Positions 26,895 through 35,037 of a DNA stretch of 64,000 nucleotides are shown here, piece by piece; position 1 is the first letter of the stretch; every line of letters begins with the position of its first letter. Source of the DNA: Aquimarina amphilecti (GTDB lineage: Bacteria; Bacteroidota; Bacteroidia; Flavobacteriales; Flavobacteriaceae). The translations under genes were made by a program, and so were the position numbers. Under the pieces are notes generated by a model. That model searched no databases. It saw only the letters and a list, made by a program, of their open reading frames with translations, and was not told where the DNA came from. The stretch spans positions 1 through 64,000 of the forward strand of contig NZ_FOAB01000006.1 of assembly GCF_900109375.1 (NCBI RefSeq), given 5' to 3'.

Positions 26895-27608
26895 GGTTTT
26901 AGGGATTTGTTATGAAGTATCAACAATAATCTTGGTTCGGTAGCTGAAATATATTGCTGAGAAAATTATGTATTATAGGTAGTAGTAGAAAAGCTACTTT
27001 GGTTGATGATCTTCTAATAAGTAAGTATAGTGTAGGTGAGTTACGAAGTAGTTCGTTATTTTCATTAGTTTGAGGGTTTGTGTTAGCCTTATAAAGTTAA
27101 TTGATATTTTACTTGATTTAGGAGAGATAGCTTTCTTTTCGATATAATGATATGTTTTTTAGCTAAAGACAAGAGTTGGTGTAACATACCTAATTAATGT
27201 AATGATAGTGTGTTAATTCAATCTCCAAAAGCGAATACCCTAGTAATTCTGTGGGTTTTAGTTAAGGAAATTTTTTATCATTGCAGCTTAGATTTGTAAG
27301 TTTTAACTTACCTGCTGTAGCAGTCTGTCTTTACTAAAAAATAAATGAATGTATCGTTTTTATTGTTTTTTACTTGTATTTTATTCATGGAAACATCTAT
27401 AATCAAACTTTATAGTGTAAAATAGTTCTATTTTGTTGTCGATGTTTCTTACAACTAACCTTTAATCCTTAGAGTATTATTCGTTGTGTCATTCGAAATA
27501 TTTTAAACAAAACATAAACTTTTCTAAAAAACCAGATTTTTAGATTTTTTATAAAATAGTTAACGGTTTAAATTGTTGAAAATCTGTATCTTAAAAAGAA
27601 AATAAGAT
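26895..27608. other. 714-base non-coding stretch
   Basis: This AT-rich region lies between divergently transcribed genes. I found no tRNA or credible ORF. Two small hairpins sit side by side near 27296-27332 (GTAAGTT / AACTTAC and CTGCT / AGCAG), and AGTAG / CTACT lies near 26980. None is followed by a clear T tract. It probably holds the two promoters; anything else is not recognisable. Confidence 0.4.
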
Positions 27609-27965
27609 ATGAGAAATAAACTACTTACACTACTGTTTTTAATTGCTTGTATCTCTGGTAATGCCAGTGATGATTATGTATTAAGCAATAGATTAGATAC
27701 TATTAATGATAAGACATTTTCTTTTAAACTCGAATCTACGACTGCCCAGCAGTCCATCACTATTATATCCGATGTAAGAGAGCCTATGTTAATCAAAGTG
27801 ATAGATGATTCTGGTTTTATTAGAATCCAGAAAAAACTTCATGTAGATAGAGAAGTTGATATTTCTGGTTTGTTAGAAGGGACGTATGTGATTAGAATTT
27901 ATGTAGGAAATCATACTGCTGTAAAAAGATTCTATAAAGGACAAGATGGTGTTGATATAAAGTAA
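27609..27965 (+). CDS. Small exported protein with T9SS-tail-like fold
   Basis: The protein has 118 residues with a signal peptide (MRNKLLTLLFLIACISGNAS). The mature part is one small beta domain: TFSFKLESTTAQQSITIIS, then PMLIKVIDDSGFIRIQKKL, DISGLLEGTYVIRIYVG and VKRFYKG. This order of strands (MLIKVIDDSG... and LLEGTYVIRI) is the pattern of type A T9SS sorting domains and DUF3244-like proteins, but here it makes up the whole protein and the usual YPNP start is missing. It may be a stand-alone secreted domain or a remnant of a larger protein. The role is unknown. Confidence 0.7.
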   Translation: MRNKLLTLLFLIACISGNASDDYVLSNRLDTINDKTFSFKLESTTAQQSITIISDVREPMLIKVIDDSGFIRIQKKLHVDREVDISGLLEGTYVIRIYVGNHTAVKRFYKGQDGVDIK

Positions 27966-28069
27966 AGCAGCGGCTTTCTCTTTAATAAATAATATTTTTC
28001 ATAACGTTTCGGTTAATGATGTAATATTTACAACCATATAACCGGATATTGATCTTGTATACCTCATCT

Positions 28070-28684
28070 TTAGTCCTCTGATGAGATTAGTTTTCCATTT
28101 TTATAGACTTCTTTAGTTACTTCTTCAATAGTAGTGTCCTTTATGATCCAAGTACCGTCTTTTTTATCCTTTTTATATTGTCCTTTAACCTGAATACCTG
28201 ACATATTATCTTCACTAGAATAAGAACCACATTTCAACCCATTTTTATAGTTGATATTTTCGTGTGTGTCATTTTCACTATGTTCCCAATAGCCATGTTT
28301 TTTACCTTTCTTATAAAACCCTTTTTTTGAAAAAGTATGGTTGTCGGATTCAAAATAGTAACCTTCCAAAACATTATCCTTGTAATTCGCTACAAAACTT
28401 AATTTTAGCCCTCCAAATAAATTACGATAAGTGATCCATTCTCCTGTTTTTTCACCCTTATCAAAGCGTTTTATTTCAATTGTAATGATGTCTCCTTTTT
28501 TACTTCTGGTGGTAATACTAAAATTACCATCCATCTTATTGGTATTTCCATTCTTAGTAAACTCCTCATATTCATAACCCGCTAGTTCCGTATACTCATA
28601 ACCTTTAAAGTTCTGAGAAAAGACCAGTAGGTTATTTAAAACAAAAACTACTAAGACAATATTTTTTATAAATCTATCCTCCAT
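28070..28684 (-). CDS. Exported MORN-repeat protein, candidate immunity protein
   Basis: The protein has 204 residues. The N-terminus (RFIKNIVLVVFVLNNLLVFSQ) is a signal peptide, so the product acts in the periplasm or outer membrane. The rest is MORN-like repeats: KGEKTGEWITYRNLFGG, DNVLEGYYFESD, KGKKHGYWEHSEND, NGLKCGSYSSED, and KDKKDGTWIIKD. Such YwqK-like proteins are often annotated as antitoxins. The gene overlaps the stop of the metallopeptidase gene by 11 bases, the tight coupling typical of effector-immunity pairs. Periplasmic placement would suit protection from an effector delivered there. The immunity role is inference. Confidence 0.8.
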   Translation of the reverse strand: MEDRFIKNIVLVVFVLNNLLVFSQNFKGYEYTELAGYEYEEFTKNGNTNKMDGNFSITTRSKKGDIITIEIKRFDKGEKTGEWITYRNLFGGLKLSFVANYKDNVLEGYYFESDNHTFSKKGFYKKGKKHGYWEHSENDTHENINYKNGLKCGSYSSEDNMSGIQVKGQYKKDKKDGTWIIKDTTIEEVTKEVYKNGKLISSED

Positions 28685-30104
28685 GATACTGTTTTACTTC
28701 ATTAGTCATAATATCCCATTGCCATTTCCAAAAACTAATTCCCTCTGAATTAGGATTATGAATAGTTTCTCCCCCTGGGACATCATAACCATTATAATCC
28801 ATTACATTTTCTGTTGTAGCTTTATTAAATGGGTGTTTAGGAATAAACGTTAATCTTGAAGCTTTTTCGCTTTCTAGCTCTTTGATATAATTGTTTTTTC
28901 TTTCCCTCACATCTTTTAATGTTTTAGTACTTCCTTTAACAGGCGTGCTATCTGGATAAGTTTTATATTTCTCAAGATAGGTTTTTTGCTTTAACAATGT
29001 TTTCTCAATCGTCTCCAATCGCTTTGTATTTTCTTCTTTAGTAGCCCAAGTATGATCCAATCCTAATGTATGTCCTAATTCGTGAGCAAATGAGTTAACA
29101 TTTTCACTTCCTACAGAGCCGGGAGTCATTAAAATATAATTTAATTCAGTTGGGTATAATTTTGCGTGTCCTTCTCTTCCATCCTTTTGCTGAAATGCAC
29201 TTAAAAAGAATATGACACCTCCGTATTCTCCATTATTTTGCACATATTCTTTGTATAACTCTCTATCAAAACCATTGTTATATCTAGGGATACCTTTAAC
29301 TCCATTTATTACCAATGTCTCAAGTACTCCTTTATTTTCATAAGATTCTACATCGATAATCATTTCTTCTAATCCACCATTTTCAGCCTTTATTAATGAT
29401 TGATTGAAATATTTAGTATTGAACTTCTGAATCGTACTCTTAACCCATCCATTCGGCATTTGACCAAATGTTCTTTTATTGTAAGTGTTACCAGGTTCAT
29501 TGCTCATAACTTTTATAAATTTAATCTTTACTGTGTTAACCTCATCATTTTTTACAACAATGATTTCACCTACAGGATTATCATTCTTATCCAATAGCTC
29601 AATACTTGTATCTTGACTTAATGGATTTTCACAAATAACTTTTACCTCAACTCTAGTAACTTTTGAAACATCTCCGTCATAACCTTTTGCTTTTTCTTTA
29701 TTAATAGCTTCTTGTTCTTTTTGCAAATCCTTAAGAGATATTTTATTTGGTTTAAATTTTATACCATCTTTAGCAGGGAGTTTAATAATATCGTCTTTAT
29801 GCGCTTTTCCTTCTAAAACATCTAGTTTAAAGTTTAGGATAACATTATCTTGATTTGGGAGCATACTCAAATAAGGAACAAAATATTCTGAACCATTAAT
29901 TTGAGCATCTTTATATTCTTTTTTTAGTTCCTCATAATTTTGCGATACTGTTTGATAATTATCTCGCATCCAATCAAAACCAAACTCACCTTTATAATCT
30001 CTTTTGCGTTCGAATTGAACCGAGAATAAAATATCCTCTACAACTTCAACACTTGCGGTTTTAGTAATCCCTGCGACTTGTAATTTAAAAGTATTTGTAC
30101 CCAT
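28674..30104 (-). CDS. Metzincin-type metallopeptidase, candidate T6SS effector
   Basis: The protein has 476 residues, no signal peptide and no transmembrane helix. The C-terminal half has the zinc site HELGHTLGLDH (about residues 341-351) and a Met-turn VMDYNG (about 435), which together define a metzincin-type peptidase. The N-terminal half (about 1-200) is a beta-rich and helical region with a FERKRDYKGEFGFDWMRDNY segment; I suspect it is a delivery or docking domain. It starts at the last base of the tssD stop (TAATG) and overlaps the MORN gene by 11 bases. With no export signal of its own and an adjacent Hcp-like tube protein, type VI delivery is the simplest reading. Confidence 0.85.
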   Translation of the reverse strand: MGTNTFKLQVAGITKTASVEVVEDILFSVQFERKRDYKGEFGFDWMRDNYQTVSQNYEELKKEYKDAQINGSEYFVPYLSMLPNQDNVILNFKLDVLEGKAHKDDIIKLPAKDGIKFKPNKISLKDLQKEQEAINKEKAKGYDGDVSKVTRVEVKVICENPLSQDTSIELLDKNDNPVGEIIVVKNDEVNTVKIKFIKVMSNEPGNTYNKRTFGQMPNGWVKSTIQKFNTKYFNQSLIKAENGGLEEMIIDVESYENKGVLETLVINGVKGIPRYNNGFDRELYKEYVQNNGEYGGVIFFLSAFQQKDGREGHAKLYPTELNYILMTPGSVGSENVNSFAHELGHTLGLDHTWATKEENTKRLETIEKTLLKQKTYLEKYKTYPDSTPVKGSTKTLKDVRERKNNYIKELESEKASRLTFIPKHPFNKATTENVMDYNGYDVPGGETIHNPNSEGISFWKWQWDIMTNEVKQYHGG

Positions 30105-30793
30105 TAGTTTTGCTGCTTAATTACTTCTAACTCTATTTTTTCAAGGTTACTGCCTATTTCATAGTCAGTTAAAGTATCGTTAACTAATATATCTCCATTA
30201 TATTTAAAATCTACCGTTTGGTTATCCAGGTTAATCGTCAATTTCTCACCGATTAAGTTTCTGGAATCAATATTTAATAGAATGTTTTCACCTACTATCG
30301 TTTCCTCAATTCTCTTATTGTTAGTATCTGTAATGTAATATTCTACAATTCTAGGTTCATTGTCAGATGTTTCACTATCAGCTACTGGAGCAGTATTAGG
30401 ATATGTAACCCTCCAATACTCTGAGAACTCCGCAGTACCTTCTTTCATTCCTGCTGAGGTAATATTTAGATTAATGGTCATTGGATTCTCACTATCACTA
30501 GTAAATTGCTCTACATAATTTACACAACAAGAATCAATAAAATTGAGGGTTCTTCCTTTACCATTTAAGGCTCTTGGTTCTAAACGGATTTTTAGTTGCT
30601 TAGACATAAAAGGATCCGTCATCCATTCTAGTAAATCAGCATCTTTTGTAGCTTCTATAATTAGTGATAAACCTAAAAATTGAGGTTTAGAAGACGGGTT
30701 TCCATTATAATCACTCTCTTGACTAAAAGTATAAGAAAAATCAAGAATGTTTATCTCTTTATCATCAAAGAGCAGTTTTGCAGTAAAACTCAT
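30104..30793 (-). CDS. tssD: Type VI secretion tube protein TssD (Hcp) with extension
   Basis: The protein has 229 residues. Residues 1 to about 130 match the Bacteroidetes TssD (subtype iii Hcp) pattern: MSFTAKLLFDDKEINILDFS, SQESDYNGNPSSKPQF, LLEWMTDPFMSKQ, INLNITSAGM and a terminal EYWRVTYP. Normal TssD proteins end about there. This one continues for about 95 residues as a second beta-rich domain (RIVEYYITDTNNKRIEETIV through the C-terminus). A fused C-terminal extension on a tube protein usually marks a cargo-specific carrier. The neighbouring peptidase gene is translationally coupled to it. No sheath, baseplate or ATPase genes are in the window. Confidence 0.85.
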   Translation of the reverse strand: MSFTAKLLFDDKEINILDFSYTFSQESDYNGNPSSKPQFLGLSLIIEATKDADLLEWMTDPFMSKQLKIRLEPRALNGKGRTLNFIDSCCVNYVEQFTSDSENPMTINLNITSAGMKEGTAEFSEYWRVTYPNTAPVADSETSDNEPRIVEYYITDTNNKRIEETIVGENILLNIDSRNLIGEKLTINLDNQTVDFKYNGDILVNDTLTDYEIGSNLEKIELEVIKQQN

Positions 30794-31234
30794 ATATGCC
30801 TATGTATAAAAAAGTACAAATATAAAAGTATATCTATGATGTATGTATACGGTAAAACCTTTTATTTATTGTTTTTAGGAATGAGAATTCTATATACTTG
30901 AAAACCATCAAAGAACCTTTTGATTACAATGTTTTCCAGCAGTTTACTACAGAGTAAAAGAAAGTATAAATTAAGATGTTTGAAAGGATTATAGAAAAAT
31001 GAGTTAAATGGAAAAAAATAAAATTATTAACAATAACTAATAGCTCTATTTTGTAAATCATGTGCTGATAAATTTGGAATGATTGCAGATACTCCTACAT
31101 TCTTATGCAATGGATCGTGAAAAGAATTTAAGTAAAGTGGAGTCGGAGACGATCGAGCTTTAAGAAATTATCCTGTGGATGATTTTAGCGAAGAGGCGGG
31201 CTTGCCGCGCTGGCCGAATCCCCCGAAAACAGAA
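30794..31234. other. Non-coding stretch next to the tmRNA gene
   Basis: It holds the tssD promoter candidate (next entry), then about 230 AT-rich bases with no gene. Next is one copy of a 13-bp repeat (31136-31148) and a conspicuously GC-rich segment near 31189-31230 (GAAGAGGCGGGCTTGCCGCG). This mosaic look fits old insertion or excision events. Confidence 0.4.
30817..30824 (-). promoter_or_regulatory. -7 box upstream of tssD
   Basis: On the minus strand TATATTTG matches the -7 consensus and lies 24 bases before the tssD ATG. The -33 element is unclear. Confidence 0.4.
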
Positions 31235-31271
31235 AATCCTGCCTAATGGCAGGATTGTAGTGGAGTCGGAG
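31136..31271. repeat. 13-bp direct repeat at the tmRNA 3' end
   Basis: AGTGGAGTCGGAG occurs at 31136-31148 and again at 31259-31271, where it forms the 3' end of the tmRNA (acceptor-stem strand). The copies are 123 bp apart. Duplicated tmRNA or tRNA 3' ends are the usual trace of site-specific integration, so these may be att half-sites left by a lost element. Confidence 0.5.
31235..31256 (-). terminator. tmRNA terminator
   Basis: On the minus strand a perfect 9-bp stem (AATCCTGCC / GGCAGGATT) with an ATTA loop is followed by TTCTGTTTT. It begins five bases after the tmRNA 3' end. Confidence 0.75.
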
Positions 31272-31655
31272 GGATTCGAACCCTCGTCCAAACAAGTAAT
31301 ACAATAGCTTTCTACACGCTTAGTCTTTGTTTAGATTTTCGTGGGATTGCCGGCCAAAAACCGCCAACGCACCCCTTATTCTCAATTGATTTCAAAACTA
31401 TATCAAGATCCTATAGTTTCTAGGTTTACTTTTACGATACTCAAAACCAAACGCCATAAACCAAGGCTTTTGAAGAGTATCCTGCTTGCTCACCTAGTGA
31501 GCCGAGGCATTATCCTACTATAATTCGGATTATGCAGCTAGGGCGTAGTTATTCTCGCCGTTTAAAAAAGGTGAAATATGATATTTACGAGCTATATCCC
31601 AGCGCTCGACGTGCTTACCACTCTATTAATCTCGCTGTCAAAACCAGTCGACCCC
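31261..31655 (-). ncRNA. ssrA: tmRNA
   Basis: tmRNA rescues stalled ribosomes and tags the unfinished protein. The 5' end GGGGTCG pairs with CGACTCC at the 3' end to make the acceptor stem, and the T-arm (GGGATTCGAATCCC-type, near 31266-31285) is clear. The tag ORF at 31559-31530 reads GGC GAG AAT AAC TAC GCC CTA GCT GCA TAA, that is GENNYALAA and stop. CCA is not encoded; the bases after the discriminator A are CTA. Pseudoknot segments are GC-rich blocks such as GCGGTTTTTGGCCGGC. The length of about 395 bases is typical. A 60-codon plus-strand frame inside it is not a gene. Confidence 0.97.
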
Positions 31656-31797
31656 GATATTCATTTAATTAGTAGTCATTTAAAGTTAATTTGACATAAA
31701 TTACCTTAGTTAGAATACTAAAATGGTTGGCAAAGATAATCATATTTGTCATATCTTAGCCGCGCTTTTAAACAAACAAAATATATACCAAAATTAT

Positions 31798-33006
31798 ATG
31801 ACTACATTCGGAATAATTAAAGAGCGTAAAAATCCGCCAGATCGTCGGGTAGTATTCTCTCCAAAGGGTCTTAATGACGTTATGTCTAGATTTCCTGAAG
31901 CATCTGTTAAGGTTGAAAGCTCTGATATTAGAATTTTTAATGATACTGCGTATAGAAATGTAGGTGTAGAAATAACCAATGACATATCTGATTGCGAGGT
32001 ATTATTAGGTGTAAAAGAAGTTCCGATTGAAGCATTAATTCCGAATAAAAAATACTTTTTCTTTTCACATACTATAAAAAAGCAACCTTATAATAGAAAA
32101 TTGCTAAAAGCGATTTTAGATAAGAACATAGAATTATATGATCATGAGGTTATCGTAAATCAAAAAGGGTGGAGACTGATAGGTTTTGGAAGATATGCAG
32201 GTATTGTAGGCGCTTATAGTGGTTTTAGAGCATTTGGACTAAAAAACGAAAGTTTTACGCTTCCTAAAGCAGAAACTTTACCAGATCAAAAAGCTCTAGA
32301 AGCTGAGTTGTCCAAAATTAACCTACCAAATATCAAAATTGTTCTTACCGGAAATGGTAAAGTTGGGAGTGGAGCTAAAGAGATTTTAGACGCAATGCGA
32401 ATCAAAGAAGTTTCTGTAGATGAATACCTAAATACGGAATTTGATGAAGCTGTATACACCCAGATTGATGTATTAGATTATAACAAACGAAAAGACGGTC
32501 AGCTATTAGATAAAAAGGATTTTTATGATAATCCAGAGGAGTATGATAGCGACTTTATGAGATTTGCCAAAGTAAGTGATGTGTATATGGCAGGTCATTT
32601 TTTTGGTGATGGCGCACCTTATATTTATACTAGAGAGGATGCAAAATCCGAAGATTTTAAAATTAGGGTTGTTGCCGATATTTCTTGTGATATCGATGGG
32701 CCTGTTGCTACAACGATAAGATCATCTACCATAGCAGATCCAATTTATGGATATCATCCTCATAAGGAAGAAGAAGTAGATTTTAAAGATCCAGAAGCTA
32801 TTGTGGTAATGGCAGTGGATAATTTACCTTGCGAGTTACCAAAAGATGCGAGTGAAGGTTTTGGAACGATGTTTATGGAGCACGTAATACCTGCTTTTTT
32901 TAATAATGATATTGATGGAGTATTAAAAAGAGCGAGAATGACCCAATCTGGTAAGCTTACTGATCGGTATAGTTACTTACAGGATTATGTTGATGGAAAA
33001 GAATAG
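31798..33006 (+). CDS. Saccharopine dehydrogenase / lysine-ketoglutarate reductase-like
   Basis: The protein has 402 residues from the ATG at 31798 (MTTFGIIKERKNPPDRRVVF). A longer frame from 31723 adds 25 atypical residues. The fold is that of the alanine dehydrogenase / transhydrogenase superfamily: an N-terminal segment with KERKNPPDRRV, the GFGRYAGIVGAYSGFRAFG block, and a Rossmann motif IVLTGNGKVGSGAKE near residues 180-195. VVADISCDIDGPV follows. The block around GRYAG is typical of lysine-ketoglutarate reductase or saccharopine dehydrogenase, enzymes of lysine degradation. Which reaction direction applies is not certain. It lies 26 bases before pyrF and may share its transcript. Confidence 0.8.
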   Translation: MTTFGIIKERKNPPDRRVVFSPKGLNDVMSRFPEASVKVESSDIRIFNDTAYRNVGVEITNDISDCEVLLGVKEVPIEALIPNKKYFFFSHTIKKQPYNRKLLKAILDKNIELYDHEVIVNQKGWRLIGFGRYAGIVGAYSGFRAFGLKNESFTLPKAETLPDQKALEAELSKINLPNIKIVLTGNGKVGSGAKEILDAMRIKEVSVDEYLNTEFDEAVYTQIDVLDYNKRKDGQLLDKKDFYDNPEEYDSDFMRFAKVSDVYMAGHFFGDGAPYIYTREDAKSEDFKIRVVADISCDIDGPVATTIRSSTIADPIYGYHPHKEEEVDFKDPEAIVVMAVDNLPCELPKDASEGFGTMFMEHVIPAFFNNDIDGVLKRARMTQSGKLTDRYSYLQDYVDGKE

Positions 33007-33032
33007 TTTATATAACGCAAATTATACGAAGA

Positions 33033-33854
33033 ATGACGACTAAGCAACTTGTTGATCAAATTTGGAAAAAGAAATCCTTTCTATGTGTAGGTCTAGATGT
33101 GGATCTAAACAAAGTACCAAAACATATACTAGAGACAGAAGATCCTATTTTCGAATTCAATAAAAAAATCATTGATGCTACACATCATTTAGCAGTTGCA
33201 TATAAGCCGAACATAGCGTTTTATGAGGCCTATGGCTTAAAAGGTTGGAAGTCTTTAGAAAAAACTATCCAATATTTAAACACGAATCATCCTGAGGTGT
33301 TTACAATAGCGGATGCTAAAAGAGGTGATATTGGTAATACAAGTTCTATGTACGCCAAAGCTTTTTTTGAAGATTTAGAGTTTGATTCTGTAACTGTAGC
33401 TCCTTATATGGGTAAGGATTCTATAGAACCTTTTTTGGCTTTTGAAGACAAGCATACAATTATGCTTGCATTGACTTCTAATCAGGGAGCTTTCGATTTT
33501 CAGACTAAAATGGTTGATGGGACAGAATTGTATAAGCAAGTATTAGATACTTCTAAAGATTGGAAAAACGCAGATAATTTGATGTATGTGGTAGGAGCTA
33601 CAAAAGCAGAATACCTGGCGGATATAAGAAGTATTATTCCAGATAGTTTTTTATTAGTTCCTGGTGTTGGTGCACAAGGTGGAAATCTACAAGATGTATG
33701 TAAATATGGTATCAATGATCAGATTGGTCTATTGATTAATTCATCAAGAGGGATTATATATGCTTCTGATGGATTAGATTTTGATATGGTTGCTGGTGAA
33801 AAAGCCAAAGAGCTTCAATTACAAATGGCAGAAATATTAGATGCTAAAAAATAA
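33033..33854 (+). CDS. pyrF: Orotidine 5'-phosphate decarboxylase
   Basis: PyrF makes UMP from OMP in pyrimidine synthesis. The protein has 273 residues, the length of the long-form (type 2) family. The catalytic D-K-x-x-D array is in FTIADAKRGDIGNTSSMYAKAF (about residues 90-111), FLCVGLDVDLNKVPKH is the N-terminal substrate loop, and LLVPGVGAQGGN with LINSSRGIIYA forms the phosphate site. A strong terminator follows the stop codon at once. Confidence 0.96.
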   Translation: MTTKQLVDQIWKKKSFLCVGLDVDLNKVPKHILETEDPIFEFNKKIIDATHHLAVAYKPNIAFYEAYGLKGWKSLEKTIQYLNTNHPEVFTIADAKRGDIGNTSSMYAKAFFEDLEFDSVTVAPYMGKDSIEPFLAFEDKHTIMLALTSNQGAFDFQTKMVDGTELYKQVLDTSKDWKNADNLMYVVGATKAEYLADIRSIIPDSFLLVPGVGAQGGNLQDVCKYGINDQIGLLINSSRGIIYASDGLDFDMVAGEKAKELQLQMAEILDAKK

Positions 33855-33890
33855 AAAAGGAGATTAAACTTCATGTTTAATCTCCTTTTT
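33854..33890 (+). terminator. Terminator after pyrF
   Basis: A perfect 16-bp stem (AAAAAGGAGATTAAAC / GTTTAATCTCCTTTTT) has a 5-base loop and a T run. The A tract on the other side lets it work for the minus-strand small gene as well. Confidence 0.88.
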
Positions 33891-33909
33891 TATAGTTTTT
33901 AAGTAAAAA

Positions 33910-34026
33910 CTAACGTCTATTGGCTTTAAATACTTGTTTTGCATATCCAACTAGTCCATATGTGATAAAAGTTACGAAAAATGCTAAACAAACATAAATG
34001 GTAATGTTAAGTAATATTGAATTCAT
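33910..34026 (-). CDS. Small single-span membrane protein (38 aa)
   Basis: The ATG at 34026 opens a frame of 38 codons: it begins MNSILLNITIYVCLAFFVTF, has one transmembrane helix (about residues 4-27), and ends in a basic tail (AKQVFKANRR). Hydrophobic core plus basic end is the usual look of a real small membrane protein, and the frame sits alone between a terminator and a promoter region. I do not recognise the family. Confidence 0.5.
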   Translation of the reverse strand: MNSILLNITIYVCLAFFVTFITYGLVGYAKQVFKANRR

Positions 34027-34167
34027 AGCCCCAAAATTTTTAAATTAATATTCTTTCTAAGAAAGTAAGTGTTTTATGTAAGAATTCCTAATTTTAAAAC
34101 CTTAATTATTAATTAGTTGCGACTTTTTTGTTAGAATTTTAATTTTTGATATATTCTTGATGAAAGT

Positions 34168-34950
34168 ATGATTTATAAAGATCAATTAGATAGAAAAATT
34201 GAGTTAGATTCTACTCCTGTTAGAGTTGTATCATTGGTGCCATCTCAAACAGAGCTTTTGGTTGATTTAGGTTTGTCTGATGTTATCGTTGGAGTTACCA
34301 AATTTTGTGTACATCCTAACACTATCCGAAAGGAAAAAACTATCGTTGGTGGAACTAAAAACATTCATTTACATAGAATCAAAGAATTAAAACCGGATAT
34401 TGTTTTATGTAATAAAGAAGAAAATACCAAAGAGATTGTCGAAACATTACAAGAGTATTATCCAGTACACGTTTCGGATATAGCTACTATAGAAGAGTCA
34501 TTAGAATTAATAAGCCAATATGGTGAGATTTTTAACAGAAGGGATAATGCAAAAAATCTCATAGATAAAATCAAAATAGAATTTAAAGGTTTTTCTGAAT
34601 TTACAAAGGATAAGCCAAAAAAGACGGTGGCTTATTTTATTTGGCGAAAACCTTGGATGGTGGCTGGAAAAGGAACATTTATTCATCATTTATTAGAAAT
34701 AAATAATTTTGTAAATGTGTTTGGTGATCAAGAACGTTATCCAACCATTTTAGATGAAGGTTTAATGAAATTATCTAATCTAGATCTAATCTTATTATCA
34801 TCAGAACCTTTTCCTTTTTCTGAGGAGCATCAGAAAGAAATGGACAAAGTAATATCTGGAACCAAGATAGTTTTAGTAGATGGAGAATATTTTTCTTGGT
34901 ATGGATCCCGACTTGCCAAAGCCTTTTCTTATTTTAGATCACTTCATTAA
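34168..34950 (+). CDS. BtuF/FecB-type binding protein without signal peptide
   Basis: The protein has 260 residues of the Peripla_BP_2 fold: VRVVSLVPSQTELLVDLGLSD near the start, GVTKFCVHPN, IKELKPDIVLCNKEENT, then the long interdomain helix and AYFIWRKPWMVAGKGTFIHH. These are family features of cobalamin (BtuF-like) and iron-chelate binding proteins. The first residues (MIYKDQLDRKIELDSTPV) are hydrophilic, so no signal peptide or lipobox is present, and no upstream in-frame extension encodes one. There is no ABC permease or ATPase gene nearby. It may act in the cytoplasm or use an unusual route; the ligand is not predictable. Confidence 0.8.
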   Translation: MIYKDQLDRKIELDSTPVRVVSLVPSQTELLVDLGLSDVIVGVTKFCVHPNTIRKEKTIVGGTKNIHLHRIKELKPDIVLCNKEENTKEIVETLQEYYPVHVSDIATIEESLELISQYGEIFNRRDNAKNLIDKIKIEFKGFSEFTKDKPKKTVAYFIWRKPWMVAGKGTFIHHLLEINNFVNVFGDQERYPTILDEGLMKLSNLDLILLSSEPFPFSEEHQKEMDKVISGTKIVLVDGEYFSWYGSRLAKAFSYFRSLH

Positions 34951-35037
34951 AACTTGTACATTGAACAATACATTAAATACTGTTAATCCTTCTTATGCTG
35001 TATAAGAAGTAGCTATATTTACACATTCAATCACTAT

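Noticed and set aside
28070-28684. MORN protein as the toxin of the cassette
   Set aside because: It has no catalytic motif and a signal peptide; the coupled upstream gene holds the enzymatic zinc site.
31341-31523. 60-codon plus-strand frame
   Set aside because: It lies entirely inside the tmRNA gene on the opposite strand and has no protein-like composition.
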